Shown piece by piece: positions 1-5,088 of a stretch of 5,608 bases of DNA (positions within the stretch are counted from its first letter, which is position 1; every line of letters begins with the position of its first letter). The stretch lies in contig JBBRTJ010000143.1 in the NCBI GenBank assembly GCA_038244535.1, positions 1 to 5,608 of the forward strand, in the 5' to 3' direction. The stretch comes from JBBRTJ01 sp038244535 (GTDB lineage Bacteria > Actinomycetota > Acidimicrobiia > Acidimicrobiales > Ilumatobacteraceae). The translations under genes and the position numbers were made by a program. The notes under the pieces are model-generated. The model made no database searches. It was not told where the DNA came from and saw only the letters and a list, made by a program, of their open reading frames with translations.

Positions 1-26
1 GGGCGGTGGGATGTCAGCGGGGGTCG

Positions 27-1046
27 TCAGGTACGAGGGCGGCGTCGGTGCGTGGCGTCGAGCCACCATGGCTCCCAGCCGGCGTCGGCGGCCGCCAGGG
101 TCGTGCCGGGGGGCACGATTGCGTCGACGGCATCGAGCACGTCAGGCGAGAGGCGGACACCGGCGGCGGGGAGCAGATCGGCGAGCTGGGCGGGCGTCTT
201 AGGCCCGAGAAGCACCGAGGTGACGGCCGGGTGCTCGAGTGCCCAGGCAAGTGCGAGGTGGGCCATCGGGAGGCCCGCCTGCTCGGCGACGGCGACGAGC
301 GCCTCGACCGCGTCGAGCTTGCTGTCGAGGCGGCCCGACATGTGTTCGGCGGCGTAGTCGCCCCGTGAGCCGGCGGGCACGTCGGCGTCGCGCCGGTACT
401 TGCCGGTGAGCCAGCCGCCGTTGAGCGGAGCCCACACGAGCACGCCCACGCCGTGGCGCTGGCAGGTGGGGAGGACGGCTCGCTCGGCGCCGCGCACGAA
501 GATCGAGTACGGCGGTTGTTCGGCGACGAAGCGCGCCGTACGGCGGCGATCCGACGCCCACTGAGCTTCGACGAGCAGCTCCGCGGGCCAGGTGGACGTG
601 CCGACGTGGAGGACCTTGCCGTCGTGCACGAGCACGTCAAGCGCGTCGACGAGGTCGTCCATGCCGGTGTCGGGGTCGGCTCGGTGCACCTGGTAGAGGT
701 CGATGCGATCGGTCTGAAGGCGGCGCAGGCTCGCCTCGACGGCCTTCACGATCCAACGACGCGACGCGCCGCGCCGGTTGGGACCCTCACCCATGGGGTT
801 CCAGAACTTGGTGGCCAGCACCACCTCGTCCCGGCACCCCGCGATGGCCTCGCCCACGATCACCTCGGTCTCACCATCGCCATACACGTCGGCGGTGTCG
901 ATGAGGTTGATGCCGCCATCGAGGGCATCGTGGATGATCTGCACGCACTCGGCCCGGTCCTGGTTGCCCCACGGTCCGAGCACCATGGTGCCGAGGCCGA
1001 GCTCGCTGACGGCCATGCCGGTGGTACCGAGGGTCCGGAAGTGCAT
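27..1046 (-). CDS. Aldo/keto reductase (NADPH-dependent oxidoreductase)
   Basis: This 339-residue protein is a complete cytosolic TIM-barrel aldo/keto reductase, expected to reduce an aldehyde or ketone with NADPH. The N-terminus MHFRTLGTTGMAVSELGLGT is the classic family opening. The catalytic tetrad is visible: D50 and Y55 in NLIDTADVYG, K80 in LATKF and H121 in YQVHR. The cofactor-binding end is LLGPKTPAQL near residues 279-288. The stretch GTSTWPA (149-155) replaces the usual GxSN, and EQPPYSIFVRGAER follows (176-189). From memory this pattern marks a common actinobacterial subfamily, so it is not a defect. The ATG at 1046 is supported by a GAAAGG ribosome site 7 bases upstream. It is the last gene of the four-gene minus-strand operon, starting 20 bases after the permease stop. 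The substrate cannot be read from the sequence. Confidence 0.95.
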   Translation of the reverse strand: MHFRTLGTTGMAVSELGLGTMVLGPWGNQDRAECVQIIHDALDGGINLIDTADVYGDGETEVIVGEAIAGCRDEVVLATKFWNPMGEGPNRRGASRRWIVKAVEASLRRLQTDRIDLYQVHRADPDTGMDDLVDALDVLVHDGKVLHVGTSTWPAELLVEAQWASDRRRTARFVAEQPPYSIFVRGAERAVLPTCQRHGVGVLVWAPLNGGWLTGKYRRDADVPAGSRGDYAAEHMSGRLDSKLDAVEALVAVAEQAGLPMAHLALAWALEHPAVTSVLLGPKTPAQLADLLPAAGVRLSPDVLDAVDAIVPPGTTLAAADAGWEPWWLDATHRRRPRT

Positions 1047-1053
1047 GACGAGG

Positions 1054-1059
1054 CCTTTC
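1054..1059 (-). promoter_or_regulatory. Ribosome binding site of the aldo/keto reductase
   Basis: On the minus strand GAAAGG lies 7 bases before the ATG at 1046, inside the 20-base gap after the permease stop codon. It fixes the reductase start and shows that this internal operon gene has its own ribosome site. Confidence 0.6.
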
Positions 1060-1066
1060 GAACGGT

Positions 1067-1837
1067 TCAGCGAACGAGGTAGATGATGGCGAGGATGGTG
1101 CCGTAGGTGACGACCACGGCCCGCAGCACCTCGGGTTTGATCCGTCCCACGAGCTTGCCGCCGATGGCCCCCCCGAGCAGCGCGCAGGGAGCCATCACCA
1201 AGACGAGCACCCAGAGCACCTGGCCGGTGAAGCTGAAGAACACTGCGGCGACCAGGTTGACCGCCAGCGCCAGCACCTGGCGCAGGGCGTTGATGCGCGG
1301 CAGGGGATCGTCGAGGAGGACGCCGAGCACAGCCAGGAGCATGATGCCGAGACCGGCGCCGAAGTATCCGCCGTAGATGGAGACGGCGTAGGTCGTTGCA
1401 GTTGCAACCATCGGGTGGGTCGTGTCAAGGGCGTGCTCACGCTGGCCCACCCGGAGCACCCGCTTCAGCGGGTTCTGGAAGGCGAGCAGGGCACATGCCA
1501 CCAGGATGAGATAGGGGACCACGGCGGAGAAGACGGCTTCGCCAGTCGTGATGAGCAGCACCGAGCCGGTGAGGCCCCCGAGTCCGGCGGCGATCGCCAG
1601 TCGGCGCAGCCGGGGCCGCTCGTCGACGAGCTGGTCCCTTTGGGCGAGAGCACCGCCGAAGTAGCCCGGGCACAGGGCGACCGTGTTCGTGGTGTTGGCC
1701 TGGACCTTGGTGGCCCCGATCGCAACGAGCGCCGGGAAGGTGATGAGGGTCCCACCCCCGGCGATCGCATTGACGGCCCCACCCACGACGCCGGCGAGGC
1801 CGGCGAACGCGAGCTCACCGGCGCTGAACGAGGTCAA
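1067..1837 (-). CDS. TauE/SafE family integral membrane permease
   Basis: This 256-residue, almost entirely hydrophobic protein fits the TauE/SafE (DUF81) family, whose characterised members export sulfite, sulfoacetate or related small organic anions across the inner membrane. The internal duplication typical of the family is visible. The first half has GGGTLITFPALVAIGATKVQA (about 27-47). The second half has GGYFGAGLGIMLLAVLGVLL (about 156-175) followed by INALRQ. I count roughly eight hydrophobic segments, and the length is normal. The start is probably TTG at 1837. A TAG stop lies only three codons upstream in frame, no ATG precedes the first membrane segment, and the next GTG (residue 18) would cut that segment in half. 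No strong ribosome site is present. The VOC stop is 13 bases upstream, so translational coupling is likely. The substrate is unknown. Confidence 0.92.
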   Translation of the reverse strand: MTSFSAGELAFAGLAGVVGGAVNAIAGGGTLITFPALVAIGATKVQANTTNTVALCPGYFGGALAQRDQLVDERPRLRRLAIAAGLGGLTGSVLLITTGEAVFSAVVPYLILVACALLAFQNPLKRVLRVGQREHALDTTHPMVATATTYAVSIYGGYFGAGLGIMLLAVLGVLLDDPLPRINALRQVLALAVNLVAAVFFSFTGQVLWVLVLVMAPCALLGGAIGGKLVGRIKPEVLRAVVVTYGTILAIIYLVR

Positions 1838-1850
1838 CGGTCGCTACGGC

Positions 1851-2315
1851 TCACGCCGGAGCGCCGGCGGCGCCGCCCCAGACCCGCTGGACGGCGTCGT
1901 ACACACCCTGGTTGTGGGAGATCTCGATCACGTTGCCGTCGGGGTCGTTCAGCGCGCAGATGTAGCCCACGGGTGCCGGCATGTCCTGGGCCGGCCACGA
2001 CAGGCACCCGGCCTCGGCGCCGAGGCCGGCCAACCGGTCGACGTCGGCCCGTTCGGGCATCTCGATGCCGATGTGGGCAAAGGGCGCCATGATCGCCTGC
2101 TGGCGGCCCTTGTCCCGCCAGAACATCACCAGCACGAGCACGAAGGGGTTCTCGACCTGGCCCGGGTGCGCCAACCACGCGCTCTGGCCGTCGACGTCTT
2201 CGCGGCGGTCGAGGAGGCTCAGCGGCGTGAAGTGCTCGTACCAGGCGATCGAAGCGTCGAGGTCGGATGACGGCAGAGCGATGTGGGTCCAACGGGGAGA
2301 CTGGGGGCCGGGCAT
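1851..2315 (-). CDS. VOC family protein (glyoxalase/FosA-like) with HHE metal triad
   Basis: This 154-residue single-domain vicinal-oxygen-chelate protein is made of two beta-alpha-beta-beta-beta modules. The first opens with WTHIALPSSDLDASIAWYEHF and the second with FAHIGIEMPERADVDRL; DPDGNVIEI closes the second. Candidate metal ligands are H11, H81 and E131, spaced as in glyoxalase and FosA enzymes, so an active divalent-metal site is plausible. The reading frame is open to 2402, but the added 29 residues are Arg/Gly-rich and unlike the family. The ATG at 2315 has a GGAGG site 10 bases upstream and begins the conserved fold, so I chose it. It overlaps the stop of the preceding VOC gene by one base (TGATG). 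Possible roles are an isomerase, an extradiol-type lyase or a thiol transferase; the sequence does not decide. The C-terminus (about 146-154) is Gly/Ala-rich. Confidence 0.9.
   Translation of the reverse strand: MPGPQSPRWTHIALPSSDLDASIAWYEHFTPLSLLDRREDVDGQSAWLAHPGQVENPFVLVLVMFWRDKGRQQAIMAPFAHIGIEMPERADVDRLAGLGAEAGCLSWPAQDMPAPVGYICALNDPDGNVIEISHNQGVYDAVQRVWGGAAGAPA
2008..2029. repeat. Perfect 22-bp palindrome inside the VOC gene
   Basis: The arm CCGGCCTCGGC (2008-2018) is followed directly by its exact reverse complement (2019-2029), with no loop. It lies inside codons for Gly-Leu-Gly-Ala-Glu-Ala-Gly, and GC-rich codon choice may explain it. It could form a strong RNA hairpin within the operon transcript, but no function is shown. 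Confidence 0.5.
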
Positions 2316-2842
2316 CAGCGTGCGGCCTCCGGGTAGCCCTTGACCGCTTGCCAGGCGGCCTGCTCGGCGCGGGGTTCGGCGGCGTCGCCACCCTTGCTCC
2401 ACAAGATGACCTCACTGCCCCAGGGGTCGCGGAAGGCGCCGTGGTAGCCGTTGAACTCCTTCCAGTACAGGTCGCGCCACAACGTGGTGGCCCCTCGCGC
2501 CTCGGCCCGCTCGAGGATGGCGGCCTCGGTGTCGTCGTCGCTCACCAGGATGTAGATGCGGGGAGCGGCGGCACCGCTGTCGGCGGTGCTCGGTGGGTGC
2601 ACCGGCGCAGGGCGAGGGTCGGGCGGGGCCAGGTTGGTGTCGTAGATCCCGAGGTGGAGGTTGCCCACCTCCGAGTCGTTGCCATCTGGCCCCGGGAAGA
2701 AGCCACCCGGCACGATCCGGTAGAAGACCCCTGCCGGTCGGCCCTCGACCTCCCAGTTGAAGACCTCGGCGTAGAACCGTGCACAGGCCTCGGGATCGGA
2801 GCTCGGGAAGTCGATGAAGATCAACGTGTTCGGCTGCGCCAT
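2315..2842 (-). CDS. VOC family protein, metal site incomplete
   Basis: This 175-residue protein is a second vicinal-oxygen-chelate protein and the first gene of the minus-strand operon. Module one is LIFIDFPSSDPEACARFYAEVFNWEVEG (about 7-34). A Pro/Ala-rich linker (about 71-94) leads to module two, which begins RIYILVSDDDTEAAILERAEARGA and ends GAFRDPWGSEVILWSK (135-150). The last acidic ligand position, E144, is present. The two usual histidine positions appear to be D11 and Y97, so the classical metal centre seems incomplete. The protein may bind a ligand without catalysis, or use other ligands. The tail after residue 150 is charged and outside the fold. The ATG at 2842 lacks a clear Shine-Dalgarno sequence but sits just downstream of a TANNNT box, suggesting a nearly leaderless mRNA. 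Its stop overlaps the next start in TGATG, so the two VOC proteins are probably made together. Confidence 0.9.
   Translation of the reverse strand: MAQPNTLIFIDFPSSDPEACARFYAEVFNWEVEGRPAGVFYRIVPGGFFPGPDGNDSEVGNLHLGIYDTNLAPPDPRPAPVHPPSTADSGAAAPRIYILVSDDDTEAAILERAEARGATTLWRDLYWKEFNGYHGAFRDPWGSEVILWSKGGDAAEPRAEQAAWQAVKGYPEAAR
2326..2330 (-). promoter_or_regulatory. Ribosome binding site deciding the second VOC start
   Basis: GGAGG on the minus strand lies 10 bases before the ATG at 2315, inside the 3' end of the preceding VOC gene. It favours this start over the longer in-frame extension that reaches 2402. Confidence 0.65.
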
Positions 2843-2850
2843 GACGTCCG

Positions 2851-2856
2851 ACCGTA
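2851..2856 (-). promoter_or_regulatory. Candidate -10 box of the VOC/permease/reductase operon
   Basis: TACGGT on the minus strand matches TANNNT and ends 8 bases before the ATG at 2842. Transcription would then start about two bases before the codon. No convincing -35 is visible at 17 bases spacing, so this is tentative. Confidence 0.4.
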
Positions 2857-2878
2857 GCAGCCCCTCGGTCCGGCGCGG

Positions 2879-2896
2879 TCAGACCATCAGACCATC
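2879..2896. repeat. Tandem 8-mer between divergent promoters, candidate operator
   Basis: TCAGACCA occurs twice in direct succession (2879-2886 and 2887-2894) and TC continues the period. It lies between the two candidate -10 boxes of the 75-base divergent region, where a regulator controlling both directions could bind. No regulator gene is in the window. It is only two copies long, so chance is possible. Confidence 0.35.
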
Positions 2897-2906
2897 TCGC
2901 GTCGGG

Positions 2907-2912
2907 CAGAAT
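2907..2912 (+). promoter_or_regulatory. Candidate -10 box of the Rieske oxygenase gene, leaderless type
   Basis: CAGAAT differs from TANNNT only at its first base and ends 5 bases before the ATG at 2918. That is about where transcription would begin, consistent with an mRNA lacking a 5' leader. The box lies inside a perfect dyad, GGGCA-GAA-TGCCC (2904-2916), which could be an operator. No clear Shine-Dalgarno sequence or -35 is visible. Confidence 0.4.
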
Positions 2913-2917
2913 GCCCC

Positions 2918-3928
2918 ATGACCTCGTTCGCCACCCACCCTTCCATCCGACACGCGTGGCACGCCGTGACCCGGAGCATCGACGTCGGCGACGCCCCGCT
3001 AGCCGTCCGGCTCTGCGGCGAGGACCTGGTGGTGTGGCGTGCCGGCGACGGGACGGTGGCCGCCGCGCCTGATCGGTGCCCGCACCGCGAGTCGCCGTTG
3101 TCGATCGGGCGAGTCGTCGACGGCTTGCTCGAGTGCACCTACCACGGCTGGTCGTTCGACGGTGCCGGCCGCTGCGTGCTGCTCCCGTCGTCGGGGCCTG
3201 GCGCCGCCATCGCCCCCCGGGCCCACCTGCCCTGCCTGGGCGTGCAGGAGCGCTACGGCCTCGTCTGGGTGGCGCTCGAGACGCCGGCCGCGCCGCTGCC
3301 CGAGGTGCCCGAGGACGCCGACAGCGCCTTTCGGCGCATCGTGGAGCCGATGGATTTGTGGCGGTCGGCGGCCACCCGCCTGGTCGACAACTTCTGCGAC
3401 GTCGCCCACTTCCCCTTCGTGCACACCGGCACCTTCGGCGCGGCGGCCGAGCGCCGGGTCGCGGCGGTCAACCTCGAGCAGCTCGGCGACTGGTACGGCT
3501 GGCGCTACGAGGTGACAGCGGCCAACACCGGCGCCGGCACGCTGGCCAGCGGGCAGACTGCCACCACCGTCGACCGGCGCATGAGCACCGGATTCTCGCT
3601 GCCGTTCCTGGTCCGCAGCACCATCGAGTACACCGCCACCGGCCTCCAGCACATCCTGCTGCTGGTCACCACGCCGGTCGACGACGAGACGTCGTTGTTC
3701 ACGTTCGTGGTCTGGCGCAACGACGACCGCTCCGTGTCCGACTACGACGTCGTGGCCTTCGACCGGGCCATCGGCGCCGAGGACAAGCGCATGCTCGAAC
3801 GGGTGCCCGGCACGCTCCCGCTCGATGCCACCACGCTCGTCAACACCCAGGCTGATCGTGCCTCGGTCGAGTGGCGCCGGCGCTTGCGAGAGCTCCTCGA
3901 CGGCTCCTCGGTGACCGCCGCCGACTGA
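2918..3928 (+). CDS. Rieske [2Fe-2S] non-haem iron oxygenase, dicamba/vanillate monooxygenase type
   Basis: This 336-residue protein should be the oxygenase subunit of a Rieske system that hydroxylates or O-/N-dealkylates a small organic substrate using O2 and two electrons. The N-terminal Rieske domain carries C54-P-H56 and C73-T-Y-H76 with 16 residues between, followed by GWSFDGAGRC. The catalytic domain carries DNFCDVAHFPFVH (157-169). N158 and D161 are the bridging residues, H164 and H169 are iron ligands, and D289 in AEDKRMLERV is the probable third ligand. This layout and the length match the single-component-type oxygenases such as dicamba monooxygenase and vanillate demethylase, as I recall them, rather than the longer ring-dihydroxylating alpha subunits. 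No ferredoxin, reductase or beta subunit is nearby, so electrons must come from proteins encoded elsewhere. It is divergent from the VOC operon. The substrate is unknown. Confidence 0.94.
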   Translation: MTSFATHPSIRHAWHAVTRSIDVGDAPLAVRLCGEDLVVWRAGDGTVAAAPDRCPHRESPLSIGRVVDGLLECTYHGWSFDGAGRCVLLPSSGPGAAIAPRAHLPCLGVQERYGLVWVALETPAAPLPEVPEDADSAFRRIVEPMDLWRSAATRLVDNFCDVAHFPFVHTGTFGAAAERRVAAVNLEQLGDWYGWRYEVTAANTGAGTLASGQTATTVDRRMSTGFSLPFLVRSTIEYTATGLQHILLLVTTPVDDETSLFTFVVWRNDDRSVSDYDVVAFDRAIGAEDKRMLERVPGTLPLDATTLVNTQADRASVEWRRRLRELLDGSSVTAAD

Positions 3929-3933
3929 ACCCC

Positions 3934-3957
3934 GTTCCACCGGCGATCCGGCCGAAC
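3934..3957 (+). terminator. Imperfect hairpin after the Rieske gene
   Basis: GTTC-CA-CCGG pairs with CCGG-CC-GAAC around a CGAT loop, giving two 4-bp stems split by an unpaired 2-base step. It begins 5 bases after the Rieske stop codon. No U tract follows, so it may be a weak terminator, a 3' stabiliser or chance. Confidence 0.3.
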
Positions 3958-4015
3958 GAAGGCGTTGAGCGTCGATGCCGTGGGAGCACTGGTTCGCGCC
4001 GGATCCCGTCGCCTC

Positions 4016-4021
4016 TAGCCT
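4016..4021 (+). promoter_or_regulatory. Candidate -10 box of the DMT transporter, leaderless type
   Basis: TAGCCT fits TANNNT exactly. It ends 7 bases before an in-frame GTG (4029) and 10 bases before the ATG at 4032, so the transcript would begin at or next to the start codon. A -35 is not convincing. This supports separate transcription from the Rieske gene and a start later than the ATG at 3975. Confidence 0.45.
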
Positions 4022-4031
4022 CTCGGCGGTG

Positions 4032-5048
4032 ATGACCGCTGAGGCCCGCCGTGGTTGGACGGCCTGTGCCGCCGCCGCAGTGCTGTTCGGCGCGTCGACG
4101 CCGGTGCTCAGCCTCTTGGTGGCCGATGCTGGTCCGCTGACGCTGGCGGGTTTGCTCTACGTCGGTGCGGCACTGGCTGTGAGCCGACCCGCCACTCGTC
4201 GGGCCCCCATGCCGGCGACCGCCGGCCAGCGCCGCCGGCTGGCGGTGGCCGTGGTTGCCGGCGGGGGCATCGCGCCAGTGCTGCTGCTCCTCGCCCTCGA
4301 CCGCTCGCCGGCGGGCTCGGTGTCGTTGCTGCTCAACCTCGAGCTCGTGGCGACCGCGTTGATCGCATGGGCGGCGCTGCACGAGCACATCGGGCGCCGG
4401 TCGGCCGGGGGGCTCGTGCTCGTGTCGCTGGGCGGAGTGCTGCTCGTCGGCTCCGGCGGGGCAGGCGCCGCGGGGGGAGCGCTGCTCGTGGCCGGCGCGT
4501 GTGCGTGCTGGGGTCTCGACAACGCGCTCACCTCGACCCTCGACGGGTTCACCCCGACCCGGATCGTGGCCGTCAAAGGCATCGTGGCCGGCAGTGTCAA
4601 CCTTCTGCTCGGGCTGGTGCTCGACAACCGCGCCAGCATCTCGGTCGTCGCTGCGGCGCTCGTCATCGGCGCGGTGGGCTACGGCCTGTCGCTCACGTTG
4701 TGGATCGGCGGGGCGCAGCGGATCGGCGCGACCAGGGGGCAGGCGGTCTTCGCCCTGGCTCCGTTCGTCGGGGCGCTGATGGCGGGGCCGATCGCCGGCG
4801 ACCCGCTCGGTGCCCTGGGGATCGTCGCGTTCGCCGTCTCGCTGGCCGGCGTGGTGGTGATCGCCACCGCTCAGCACGCCCACCGCCACACCCACACCGC
4901 CCACGACCACGCCCATCGCCACGATCATGACGATGCGCACCACGACCACGACCCGGCGGCGTCGTCCGGGTCGCTCCTGCACCACCACGAGCCGGTCGAG
5001 CACGATCACGATCACCTCCCCGACGTGCACCACCGCCACGAGCACTGA
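4032..5048 (+). CDS. EamA/DMT family transporter with His-rich C-terminal tail
   Basis: This inner-membrane transporter has about ten hydrophobic segments in two EamA halves, the usual drug/metabolite transporter layout. Counting from the ATG at 4032, the first segment starts near residue 10. NLELVATALIAWAALHEHIG (about 102-121) matches the end of EamA repeat one; APFVGALMAGPIAGDPLG is its counterpart in repeat two. After the last segment comes a 57-residue tail (about 282-338) holding 22 histidines mixed with many aspartates, in runs such as HAHRHTHTAHDHAHRHDHDD. Such tails bind Zn, Ni, Co or Cu in several metal carriers and chaperones; with ten segments it should face the cytoplasm. The start is uncertain: ATG 3975 gives 19 more residues with a GAAGG site 12 bases away, while GTG 4029 or ATG 4032 sits just after a TAGCCT box. 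The cargo could be a metal, a metal complex or an ordinary metabolite. Confidence 0.9.
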   Translation: MTAEARRGWTACAAAAVLFGASTPVLSLLVADAGPLTLAGLLYVGAALAVSRPATRRAPMPATAGQRRRLAVAVVAGGGIAPVLLLLALDRSPAGSVSLLLNLELVATALIAWAALHEHIGRRSAGGLVLVSLGGVLLVGSGGAGAAGGALLVAGACACWGLDNALTSTLDGFTPTRIVAVKGIVAGSVNLLLGLVLDNRASISVVAAALVIGAVGYGLSLTLWIGGAQRIGATRGQAVFALAPFVGALMAGPIAGDPLGALGIVAFAVSLAGVVVIATAQHAHRHTHTAHDHAHRHDHDDAHHDHDPAASSGSLLHHHEPVEHDHDHLPDVHHRHEH

Positions 5049-5063
5049 CGGTCGGCCCGCACG

Positions 5064-5088
5064 CGATCAGGTCACGATGCGCTGATCG
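5064..5088. terminator. Inverted repeat between convergent gene ends
   Basis: CGATCAG (5064-5070) and CTGATCG (5082-5088) form a perfect 7-bp stem with an 11-base loop. It lies 15 bases after the transporter stop and overlaps the last codons of the amidohydrolase, where a shared bidirectional terminator would be expected. There is no U tract and the loop is long, so this is only a candidate. Confidence 0.35.

Noticed and set aside
1..26. Left-edge sequence searched for a terminator or gene start
   Set aside because: It is too short, and I see no hairpin with a U tract or supported start.
453..1082. 209-residue plus-strand open frame over the aldo/keto reductase
   Set aside because: It is antisense to a protein with the full catalytic tetrad, and looks like a GC-bias shadow rich in His, Asp and Gly.
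2316..2402. N-terminal extension of the second VOC protein
   Set aside because: The frame is open, but the 29 residues are Arg/Gly-rich, overlap the upstream gene, and a GGAGG site supports the later ATG at 2315.
1415..2857. Plus-strand open frames over the permease and VOC genes
   Set aside because: They are antisense shadows crossing real gene boundaries, with Arg/Pro-rich products and no motifs.
2999..3940. 313-residue minus-strand open frame opposite the Rieske gene
   Set aside because: The opposite strand carries all Rieske and iron-site motifs. The antisense product is Gly/Arg/Val-rich without family features.
3840..5045. 401-residue minus-strand open frame opposite the transporter
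   Set aside because: It is the antisense shadow of the DMT gene in GC-rich DNA. Its product is Arg/Gly/His/Asp-rich low complexity with no recognisable domain, while the plus strand encodes a coherent ten-segment permease.
4874..5045. CAC/CAT-rich stretch considered as a non-coding repeat array or CRISPR-like element
   Set aside because: There is no regular repeat-spacer period. The irregular CAC/CAT/GAC codons stay in frame to the transporter stop and are explained by the His/Asp tail.
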